Source: an uncultured Mycoplasmatota bacterium (GTDB lineage: Bacteria > Bacillota_I > Bacilli_A > RF39 > UBA660). Taken from it: 19,166 nucleotides of DNA. The notes under the pieces were generated by a model. It saw nothing but the letters and a program-made list of their open reading frames with translations, was not told the DNA's origin and ran no database searches. The stretch covers positions 1-19,166 of the forward strand of contig URBG01000025.1 in NCBI GenBank assembly GCA_900546055.1, read 5' to 3'. The position numbers and the translations under genes are program-made. This document shows, one piece after another, positions 14,486-19,166 of the stretch; position 1 is the first letter of the stretch, and each line of letters starts with the position of its first letter.

Positions 14486-15344
14486 TATTTTTCACTCCTT
14501 TGATATAAATTACCATTATGTCTTCTAAACTTGGTTTATCTATAACTTCTAGTCCATACTTCTTAATAAATTTTGCCTTATCTTGTATTAACAATTCATA
14601 ATCGTACTTGTTCTCTCGATATCTGATATAATCGCTTTTTTCGATACTTTCAAATTCTTCTTTAGTACATTTGGCAATACCATATGATTCTAGCAGTTCA
14701 TCACATGTATTTGTAAAAACTATTTCTCCTTCACTAATAAAGGTAATATAGTCAGCAATATGTTCTAAATCGGAGGTGATGTGTGATGAAATAAAGATGG
14801 AATGTTCATCATCTTCAATGAAATTGCGGAATATATCTAGAATTTCATTTCTAGCGATGGGATCTAGTCCACTAGTTGGTTCATCTAAAATAAGAAATTT
14901 TGGATGATGAGATAATGCGGTAATAATTTGAAGTTTCATTTTCATTCCGGTTGAAAAATCTTTTATTTGTTTATTATCAGGAAGGTTAAATTCTTTTAAA
15001 TAATTAAAGTATAATTTTTCATCCCAGTTATTATAAAAGTGTTTCATGGTTTTACTAATGTCTTTAGCATTAAAATACTCTGAAAGAAAACTATCAGCTA
15101 AAACTACACCAATGTCTGACTTTATTTTTTGTTCATCTTTGATATTATCTAACCCAAAGACTTTAATATTTCCGCTTTCACGATTAAGTTCATTTAAAAT
15201 TAGTTTAATGGTCGTTGATTTTCCAGCACCGTTTTCACCGATTAAGCCCATCACTGTTCCTTTCGGAATTTTTAAATTAATATTATTTAAATTAAAACCT
15301 GGATAAGTTCTACTTAAATTCTCTATTTCTAAAACGTTTTCCAT
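14475..15344 (-). CDS. ABC transporter ATP-binding protein
   Basis: 289 residues from the ATG at 15344, chosen because GAGGAGG lies nine bases upstream; the longer in-frame start at 15374 falls inside the GntR gene. Walker A is GENGAGKS (36-43), signature FSTGMKMK (130-137), Walker B LILDEP (151-156), D-loop SGLDP and switch His188 (SSHITSDLEH). About 90 residues follow the ATPase core. It pairs with the permease downstream. Its start lies one base after the GntR stop, and the ribosome site is within the last GntR codons, so coupling is likely. Confidence 0.93.
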   Translation of the reverse strand: MENVLEIENLSRTYPGFNLNNINLKIPKGTVMGLIGENGAGKSTTIKLILNELNRESGNIKVFGLDNIKDEQKIKSDIGVVLADSFLSEYFNAKDISKTMKHFYNNWDEKLYFNYLKEFNLPDNKQIKDFSTGMKMKLQIITALSHHPKFLILDEPTSGLDPIARNEILDIFRNFIEDDEHSIFISSHITSDLEHIADYITFISEGEIVFTNTCDELLESYGIAKCTKEEFESIEKSDYIRYRENKYDYELLIQDKAKFIKKYGLEVIDKPSLEDIMVIYIKGVKNNEK

Positions 15345-15345
15345 A

Positions 15346-15723
15346 TTATTTATCCTCCTCATATAAAATTTCAACCATATCCTTTATTTCTTTTTTTGTA
15401 ATATGGCTCATTTTGGCTATTTTTATAGCATTATCAATGATATTTTCGACTACTTCTAGTTGTTCTTCTCTAATTATTTCTTTATTTTTATTGGCGACAA
15501 AACAACCTTGTGATGGTCTTGTTTCAATAAAACCATCATGTTCTAATTCTTCATAGGCTCGTTTTGTGGTAATAACACTAATTTTTAGGTCTTTAGCAAG
15601 GACTCTCATTGATGGAAGCATTTCGCCTGGTTTTAATTCCTCAGAAATAATTAGGCTTTTTATTTGGTCCTTTAGTTGAAGATATATTGGTTTATCACTA
15701 CTATTACTAATTATTATATGCAT
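15346..15723 (-). CDS. GntR-family (YtrA subfamily) transcriptional regulator
   Basis: 125 residues from the ATG at 15723, which has AGGAGG six bases upstream. A longer frame to 15774 exists, but its start lies in the -35 box and its first codons cross the operator and ribosome site, so it is rejected. Winged-helix domain (about 7-75): SDKPIYLQLKDQIKSLI and LPSMRVLAKDLKISVITTKRAYEELEHDGF, then wing TRPSQGCFV. A short helical tail of about 45 residues follows. First gene of the cassette and presumably autorepressed through the inverted repeat that overlies its own -10. Confidence 0.9.
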   Translation of the reverse strand: MHIIISNSSDKPIYLQLKDQIKSLIISEELKPGEMLPSMRVLAKDLKISVITTKRAYEELEHDGFIETRPSQGCFVANKNKEIIREEQLEVVENIIDNAIKIAKMSHITKKEIKDMVEILYEEDK

Positions 15724-15734
15724 ATTTCGCCTCC

Positions 15735-15755
15735 TGTATATATACAGTATATACA
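15735..15755 (-). promoter_or_regulatory. Predicted GntR (YtrA-type) operator of the second ABC cassette
   Basis: Inverted repeat CTGTATATA-N5-TATATACAG (15734-15756). Its core is TGTA-N13-TACA, 21 bases, the same geometry as the repeat at 9602-9622. It covers the -10 hexamer, which would make binding directly block the polymerase. Confidence 0.75.
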
Positions 15756-15774
15756 GTTGTTTTTGTTTTGTCAA
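15746..15774 (-). promoter_or_regulatory. Promoter of the second ABC cassette
   Basis: TTGACA (15769-15774), 17-base spacer, TATACT (15746-15751) on the minus strand. The leader from the expected start to the ATG is only about 15-17 bases. Confidence 0.85.
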
Positions 15775-15784
15775 TATTTTTATG

Positions 15785-15806
15785 AAAAAAACACCTTAAT
15801 GGTGTT
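15785..15806 (-). terminator. Terminator of the repair/acetyltransferase/radical SAM operon
   Basis: Stem aacacc/ggtgtt (15790-15795 with 15801-15806), loop ttaat, then a U run on the minus strand (complement of 15785-15790). The loop contains the TAA stop (15796-15798) of the TfoX-domain gene. Confidence 0.85.
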
Positions 15807-16050
15807 CGTTATAAAATTCTTTTAGTTTGTTTTTATCATTTTGTGATAAATCGTGCCATCTAATACCTTGAATAGCTCCTTCTAAAGCACACAGCCTATT
15901 ATAGCAAGCTGAAGGATCTATTTCTTTAATTTTAAGCCAAGCATCACGACTACCGATTTCTTCTAATTTTTCTTTAGTGTCAATACCGACAGCAATTAAT
16001 TGTTCAGCTAATGTTTTCCCGATGTTAGGTAGTTTAGTTAATTCGTTCAT
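15796..16050 (-). CDS. Stand-alone TfoX/Sxy C-terminal domain protein
   Basis: 84 residues. The whole protein matches the TfoX C-terminal domain pattern: a helix-hairpin-helix-like LTKLPNIGKTLAEQLIAVGIDTKEKLEEIG (5-34), then DAWLKIKE and CYNRLCALEGAIQGIRWHDLS (49-69). In Haemophilus Sxy/TfoX this region follows an N-terminal domain and the full protein activates competence genes; the isolated domain is common in Bacillota and its role is unknown. AAGGAGG is seven bases before the ATG. It is the last gene of a four-gene operon, 14 bases after the radical SAM gene. No competence genes are visible nearby. Confidence 0.88.
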   Translation of the reverse strand: MNELTKLPNIGKTLAEQLIAVGIDTKEKLEEIGSRDAWLKIKEIDPSACYNRLCALEGAIQGIRWHDLSQNDKNKLKEFYNEHH

Positions 16051-16064
16051 TTTATAACCTCCTT

Positions 16065-16955
16065 TTAATCAAATAAAGTTATTTGTTCATTTGTTTTTAT
16101 TTCTTTTTTATATGCCTTTATAATATCGGGCATCTTATAAAGTAAACCATATTTTTCACATTCATTTTGAAATGTTTTATATAGTTTTTGATAATTTGGA
16201 ACTAAACAATTATATTTTTCTCCATAAACCTTAATATACTTTTCTTTTAAATTAGGAAAATGTTTATCTAATTTTTGAAAGTAGTAATCTCTTTGGTTAT
16301 CTCTTAAGGTTACACTCATATAAGTATGAATAAATTTAGCTCCATGTTCATAAGCTAATTTTACTAATTTCTTAATATCATCTTCATTGTCAGTGATAAA
16401 TGGCAAGGTTGGATTCATCATTATTCCTGTAAAAATTCCATTATCACTTAGGGTTTTAATAGCGTTTAGTCTTTTTGATGTTTTACATACGTTGGGTTCA
16501 ATGATTTTTGATAATTCATCATTTGGGGTGGTAATAGTAAATTTGACAATAACGTTATTTTTACTATTTATTTCTTTTAAAATATCAAGATCTCTTAAAA
16601 TTAAATCGCTTTTGGTATCAATAGCAACACCGTAATTATATTTAGAAATAAGTTCTAACGCACCTTTTGTTATTTCGTATTTTCTTTCCATTGGATTATA
16701 GGTGTCAGACATTGAACCGATTCCAATAACGCCTTTAGTTTTCTTTTTAATAAGTTCTTGCTTTAAAATATTTAAAACGTTTTCTTTACTTCTTACAATA
16801 TCAAAGTCATCAATGTGATAACAGGAACTTCGGCTATCACAATAAATACACCCGTGGGAACACCCCCTATAAAGGTTCATATTATAATCAATTCCATACC
16901 ATTCATTACCATATTTTACTTTAGATAAAATAGTTTTTGTCTTAATAAATTCCAT
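16065..16955 (-). CDS. SPL-family radical SAM protein
   Basis: 296 residues. It has the radical SAM cluster motif GCSHGCIYC with Cys32, Cys36 and Cys39 (CxxxCxxC), followed by IGIGSMSDTYNPMERKYEITKGALELI (about 77-103). The latter is typical of the branch annotated as spore photoproduct lyase family or Rv2578c-like. The barrel continues to about 230, and the C-terminus has a helical tail ending in TLFD. True spore photoproduct lyase repairs a thymine dimer in spores; members of this branch are mostly uncharacterised, so I do not assign that reaction. The start is one base after the acetyltransferase stop, with AAGGA five bases upstream. Its place beside an MGMT-family gene makes a nucleic-acid substrate plausible, not shown. 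Confidence 0.9.
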   Translation of the reverse strand: MEFIKTKTILSKVKYGNEWYGIDYNMNLYRGCSHGCIYCDSRSSCYHIDDFDIVRSKENVLNILKQELIKKKTKGVIGIGSMSDTYNPMERKYEITKGALELISKYNYGVAIDTKSDLILRDLDILKEINSKNNVIVKFTITTPNDELSKIIEPNVCKTSKRLNAIKTLSDNGIFTGIMMNPTLPFITDNEDDIKKLVKLAYEHGAKFIHTYMSVTLRDNQRDYYFQKLDKHFPNLKEKYIKVYGEKYNCLVPNYQKLYKTFQNECEKYGLLYKMPDIIKAYKKEIKTNEQITLFD

Positions 16956-16956
16956 T

Positions 16957-17700
16957 TTAATCCTTAAATAGTTTAGCCACCATGTTTTTATTTAATAAAC
17001 ATTGAGAAACATATTTACCTTTTTGAAATGTCGCCCAGTTATTAAATATACATGGAACATTTTTGGCTTTTTCTAGAGAGTCTATTTTAATGATATTGAT
17101 ATCAATATCATTTTCTTGGCGATACTCTTCAATTTCTTTGATACAATTTGAAGTAAATGGACATTCTGGACTATAGTAAATAGTTAAATCTGAACTATCA
17201 ATGCTCATTTTTTTGGCATTATCATTAAATCTTGGCGTTTTATCATTAAAAGTAAGGGCCAATAATTCATAATCACCTATGGTATCCACCACTTTAAAGC
17301 CGTACTTTTCAAAAAACTTTTTATCAGATAAATATGGCTTTTTCTTTTTAGAGGAAATGGTACAAATACCACTTTTATTTTGTTTTTTAGCATCTTCTAT
17401 AGCGTATTCAATCAATTCTTTGCCATAGCCTTTGCCTTTAAAAGAGCCAGCTACCCAAAGGCAATAAATATACATAAAGTTATCACCAGAGATTGGTGTC
17501 CATGCTGTTTCTAATGGAGAGTATTCAATAAATACTTTGCCTTGAGCATTTAATTTTCTAAAGACGTGACCTTCTTTAATTCGGTCTTTTAACCATTCTT
17601 TTTTGTTTTTAACGCCATCTTGGTGTTTTTTATCTGATATGGCACAGCAAATGTGTTCATCTTCAAGGTTTTCTAGAGTCAGGTTTAAATATTCATTCAT
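16957..17700 (-). CDS. GNAT acetyltransferase with C-terminal YoaP domain
   Basis: 247 residues from the ATG at 17700, chosen for AAGGAG seven bases upstream; the longer frame to 17724 has no ribosome site and would overlap the previous gene. The GNAT domain (about 6-150) has the acetyl-CoA site WVAGSFKGKGYGKELIEYA (82-100) and FFEKYGFKVV (129-138). The C-terminal part (about 165-245) is a YoaP-type thioredoxin-like domain, IYYSPECPFTSNC with Cys180 and Cys186, and NVPCIFNNWATFQKGKYV. This is the usual layout of B. subtilis YoaP-like proteins; the acetyl acceptor is unknown. The gene lies 11 bases after the MGMT-family gene and one base before the radical SAM gene. Confidence 0.9.
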   Translation of the reverse strand: MNEYLNLTLENLEDEHICCAISDKKHQDGVKNKKEWLKDRIKEGHVFRKLNAQGKVFIEYSPLETAWTPISGDNFMYIYCLWVAGSFKGKGYGKELIEYAIEDAKKQNKSGICTISSKKKKPYLSDKKFFEKYGFKVVDTIGDYELLALTFNDKTPRFNDNAKKMSIDSSDLTIYYSPECPFTSNCIKEIEEYRQENDIDINIIKIDSLEKAKNVPCIFNNWATFQKGKYVSQCLLNKNMVAKLFKD

Positions 17701-17711
17701 AATTTTTCTCC

Positions 17712-18017
17712 TTAATTTTTCCACTGGTGTTTTTTTAAATCTACACAGCCATTTTCTTTAAATGTAATACCTTCATGTTGCAGGAGTTCTCGTTGTTCTT
17801 TCCAACCGGGAGTTAAACGTCCCTGATGGTTAACAACACGATGGCAAGGATAATTTCCGTAGATTTCGGCATGGGATAAAGCTTTGCCAACTAATCTTGA
17901 ATTTTTATCATATCCGGATAATTTAGCTATTTGCCCATAAGTTGCAACTTTGCCTTCTGGTATTTCTTCGACTATTGCATAAACTTGATATAAAAAATCC
18001 TCGTTTAATTTTCCCAT
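17712..18017 (-). CDS. MGMT-family protein (alkylated-DNA transferase-type, short)
   Basis: 101 residues, only the DNA-binding C-terminal domain of the O6-alkylguanine transferase family. Motifs: EGKVATYGQIAKLSGY (21-36, helix-turn-helix), the Arg-finger region SRLVGKAL (40-47) and active-site PCHRVV with Cys58. Alkyltransferase-like proteins (YbaZ/ATL) have Trp in place of this Cys, but the tail GRLTPGWKEQRELLQHEG resembles that short group. It could therefore be a working transferase or a damage-recognition protein that keeps the Cys. AAGGTGA is four bases before the ATG. First gene of a four-gene operon, divergent from the superoxide reductase gene. Confidence 0.88.
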   Translation of the reverse strand: MGKLNEDFLYQVYAIVEEIPEGKVATYGQIAKLSGYDKNSRLVGKALSHAEIYGNYPCHRVVNHQGRLTPGWKEQRELLQHEGITFKENGCVDLKKHQWKN

Positions 18018-18034
18018 TATATCACCTTATATTT

Positions 18035-18043
18035 ATTATATCA
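18035..18043 (-). promoter_or_regulatory. Extended -10 promoter of the MGMT-family operon
   Basis: TGATATAAT on the minus strand, 17 bases before the ATG, with no clear -35. Confidence 0.6.
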
Positions 18044-18065
18044 TACTTTCTCAGTAAAAACTTAT

Positions 18066-18080
18066 TGATAATTATTACTA
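18066..18080. promoter_or_regulatory. Possible Fur/PerR-family box
   Basis: TGATAATTATTACTA has the 7-1-7 layout of Fur-family sites. The left half equals TGATAAT; the right half ATTACTA matches ATTATCA at 5 of 7. It lies nine bases upstream of the -35 of the superoxide reductase gene. The region is AT-rich, so chance similarity is possible. Confidence 0.3.
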
Positions 18081-18088
18081 TTAAGCTA

Positions 18089-18117
18089 TATACAATGGGC
18101 TTTATTTGAAGTATAAT
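18089..18117 (+). promoter_or_regulatory. Promoter of the desulfoferrodoxin gene
   Basis: TATACA (18089-18094), 17-base spacer, TATAAT (18112-18117). The expected transcription start is followed almost at once by GAGGTGA and the ATG at 18136. Confidence 0.65.
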
Positions 18118-18135
18118 AATATAGAGGTGATTTTA

Positions 18136-18510
18136 ATGAATGAAAAATTTTATATTTGCCCAATATGTGGCAATATTATTGAAATAATTGGAGAAAAGAA
18201 ACATGACATTTCATGTTGTGGCAAGGTTATGGAGGTATTAGAAGCCAATACAACTGACGCAGCTTTAGAAAAGCATGTGCCTATTTATGAAATAGTAAAT
18301 GATGAAATTATAGTTACAGTTGGTGAAACTATTCATCCAATGGAAAACGATCATTATATTGAATGGATTGAATTGATAAGTGAAGATTCTGTTTGCCGTA
18401 AATATTTAAACCCTGGTGATGAGCCAAAAGCTATTTTTAAATATTACCCTGGTAGTACAGTTTACGCATACTGTAACAAACACAGCTTGTGGAAGTGTGA
18501 TGTTAAATAG
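18136..18510 (+). CDS. dfx: Desulfoferrodoxin-type superoxide reductase
   Basis: 125 residues from the ATG at 18136, which has GAGGTGA at proper distance; the longer frame from 18106 begins upstream of the -10 and is rejected. The N-terminal desulforedoxin-like domain has CPICG and CCG, the four Cys of the FeS4 centre. The C-terminal domain has EKHVP (Glu-Lys-His, including the catalytic Lys type), HPMENDHYIEWIEL with two His, and YCNKHSLWKC with the Cys and His ligands of the Fe(His)4Cys site. It therefore looks like a complete two-iron enzyme that reduces superoxide to peroxide without making oxygen, as expected in an anaerobe. A DUF308 frame follows immediately. Confidence 0.93.
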   Translation: MNEKFYICPICGNIIEIIGEKKHDISCCGKVMEVLEANTTDAALEKHVPIYEIVNDEIIVTVGETIHPMENDHYIEWIELISEDSVCRKYLNPGDEPKAIFKYYPGSTVYAYCNKHSLWKCDVK

Positions 18511-18617
18511 TTAAGAAAAAAGATAAGACTTTAAGAAAAGAATACTTTGGATCATATATTTCCTTATTAATTATCGGAACTTTATTAATTATTTTTCACG
18601 AGAAAATTGCTCATATT

Positions 18618-19076
18618 ATGCCTTATTTGATTGGTGGTCTAACTATCATAATTTCTTTAGGGTTTATTAAAGACGCTGTTCAAATGGAAGAAGTTAAAAA
18701 ATCCGAAACTAAAAGGTTAGCATCTGGCATAGTAATGCTTATTGTTGGTGCGATAATAATTATCAAGCAAGAAAATTCAATTAATTTTATTGCGATTGTT
18801 TGGGGATTATTTGGCCTCATTCGCGGTATTGATGAATTAGGCGAAGCGTTTTATAATATTCATAATGGTAAAAGATATATCGTAGAATTAATTCATGCGA
18901 TTATTGAAATATCTTTAGCTATTCTTCTTATATATAATCCGTTCGAAAAGATTTCTGAACACATTATAATTTTAGGAATTGAATATGTAATTATTTCATT
19001 GCAATTGGTTATTAATCCACAAATGGTTCAAAAGAAAAGACGAAGTTTAAGACGAAAAAAAGCTAATGTTATTTAG
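18618..19076 (+). CDS. DUF308 membrane protein with uncertain start
   Basis: 152 residues from the first ATG. Hydrophobic segments at about 1-17, 35-50, 55-72, 90-108 and 113-130 show the paired pattern of DUF308/HdeD-like proteins, with a basic tail (QKKRRSLRRKK). The frame stays open upstream to 18507 with coding-like sequence (KEYFGSYISLLIIGTLLIIF, an apparent first membrane helix plus a basic lead-in). There is no ATG, GTG or TTG there, and no ribosome site is evident before the ATG at 18618. The only position that would match the usual coupling is an ATA at 18507 overlapping the preceding TAG. The true start is therefore earlier than annotated, noncanonical, or lost. The stop TAG lies in a terminator stem. 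Confidence 0.65.
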   Translation: MPYLIGGLTIIISLGFIKDAVQMEEVKKSETKRLASGIVMLIVGAIIIIKQENSINFIAIVWGLFGLIRGIDELGEAFYNIHNGKRYIVELIHAIIEISLAILLIYNPFEKISEHIIILGIEYVIISLQLVINPQMVQKKRRSLRRKKANVI

Positions 19077-19084
19077 CTTTTTTT
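19055..19084. terminator. Bidirectional terminator at the right edge
   Basis: Stem aaaaaaagcta/tagcttttttt (from 19055 to 19084, including extra T), loop atgttatt. It is T-rich after the stem on plus and A-rich before it, so it serves both the DUF308 gene, whose TAG (19074-19076) is in the stem, and the minus-strand partial gene ending at 19090. Confidence 0.85.
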
Positions 19085-19089
19085 GTTGA

Positions 19090-19166
19090 TTATTTAATTA
19101 TATAGGGATTAGATTGTGTTCCCTCTCCTGATAATTGGATATCAGATTTTAGATAGAGAACGGGCG
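19090..19166 (-). CDS. C-terminal end of a surface protein (partial)
   Basis: The minus strand is open from the window edge to TAA at 19090-19092. Its 24 full codons read PVLYLKSDIQLSGEG followed by TQSNPYIIK. This is the typical end of many secreted or surface proteins in uncultured gut Bacilli (PVLYLKSD...G.G....PY). The rest lies beyond the window, so the full architecture is unknown. The shared hairpin at 19055-19084 sits six bases after its stop, as expected for a real gene end. Confidence 0.7.
   Translation of the reverse strand, partial: PVLYLKSDIQLSGEGTQSNPYIIK

Noticed and set aside
15345..15374. Longer N-terminus of the second ABC ATPase.
   Set aside because: It lies inside the GntR coding sequence and lacks a ribosome site; GAGGAGG supports 15344.
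15724..15774. Longer N-terminus of the second GntR protein.
   Set aside because: The added codons cover the -10, operator and ribosome site and do not resemble the family; the ATG at 15723 has AGGAGG in place.
18106..18135. Longer N-terminus of the desulfoferrodoxin.
   Set aside because: Its start precedes the TATAAT and ribosome site; the family begins at the sequence after 18136.
18498..18520. Programmed -1 frameshift joining desulfoferrodoxin and the DUF308 frame.
   Set aside because: No slippery heptamer of the XXXYYYZ type at GTT AAA TAG, and a fused product would be unprecedented to my knowledge.
1..19166. UGA read as tryptophan (Mollicutes-type code).
   Set aside because: All genes are full-length under the standard code and use TGG for Trp; no in-frame TGA is needed to complete any of them.
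1..19166. CRISPR array, tRNA, rRNA, insertion sequence, toxin-antitoxin pair or retron.
   Set aside because: No regular repeats, tRNA cloverleaf, transposase or partner genes were seen; the small XRE gene has no toxin partner beside it.

Overview
The window is about 30% GC and looks like an AT-rich Bacillota chromosome. It is probably an uncultured gut Bacilli lineage of the RF39 / Mollicutes-neighbour type. The evidence is consensus sigma-A promoters (TTGACA-N17-TATAAT), strong AGGAGG ribosome sites, the GYAAF-type heads and PVLYLKSD-type tails of surface proteins, and a superoxide reductase that suits an anaerobe. The lineage is an inference from style, not from a marker gene. The standard code fits every gene: Trp is always TGG. 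All 24 stop codons seen are TAA (18) or TAG (6), and none is TGA. I see no rRNA, tRNA, CRISPR array, insertion sequence or phage gene. No gene-free stretch exceeds 300 bases.

Layout. 1-4.4 kb: a secreted bactofilin-like membrane protein (-), a UPF0316/DUF2179 membrane protein (+), then an envelope group on the minus strand: polyprenyl synthetase with an unusual N-terminal extension, lipoprotein, and membrane-anchored thioredoxin with CPWC. 4.4-6.3 kb: a leucine-rich-repeat surface protein (-) divergent from a small XRE regulator (+). 6.3-9.7 kb: an ABC cassette in the order ATPase, permease, GntR regulator. 9.7-13.8 kb: an unrecognised acidic 604-residue protein, a DUF308 membrane protein, a DedA protein (+), and an unrecognised 297-residue membrane protein. 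13.8-15.8 kb: a second ABC cassette in the order GntR, ATPase, permease. 15.8-18.0 kb: an operon of MGMT-family protein, GNAT/YoaP acetyltransferase, SPL-family radical SAM protein and stand-alone TfoX C-terminal domain. 18.1-19.1 kb: desulfoferrodoxin and a DUF308 protein (+). The right edge holds the C-terminus of another surface protein (-).

How the genes work together. Most of the window concerns the envelope: lipid-carrier synthesis or recycling (polyprenyl synthetase, DedA), surface display, extracytoplasmic thiol chemistry, and two regulated ABC exporter-like systems. The two ABC cassettes each have one near-consensus promoter carrying a 21-bp inverted repeat of identical architecture, TGTA-N13-TACA. 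This suggests two paralogous YtrA-type regulatory circuits. The 16-18 kb region is a stress and repair neighbourhood next to a superoxide reductase.

The most striking structural pattern is that every intrinsic terminator I can identify either contains a stop codon or begins within two bases of one. In one convergent pair both stop codons share a single TTAA in the hairpin loop. This is the arrangement expected if RNA polymerase runs ahead of the ribosome. I did not find a clearly new defence or mobile system. The best unknowns are the 604-residue orphan, the polyprenyl synthetase extension and the 297-residue membrane protein.
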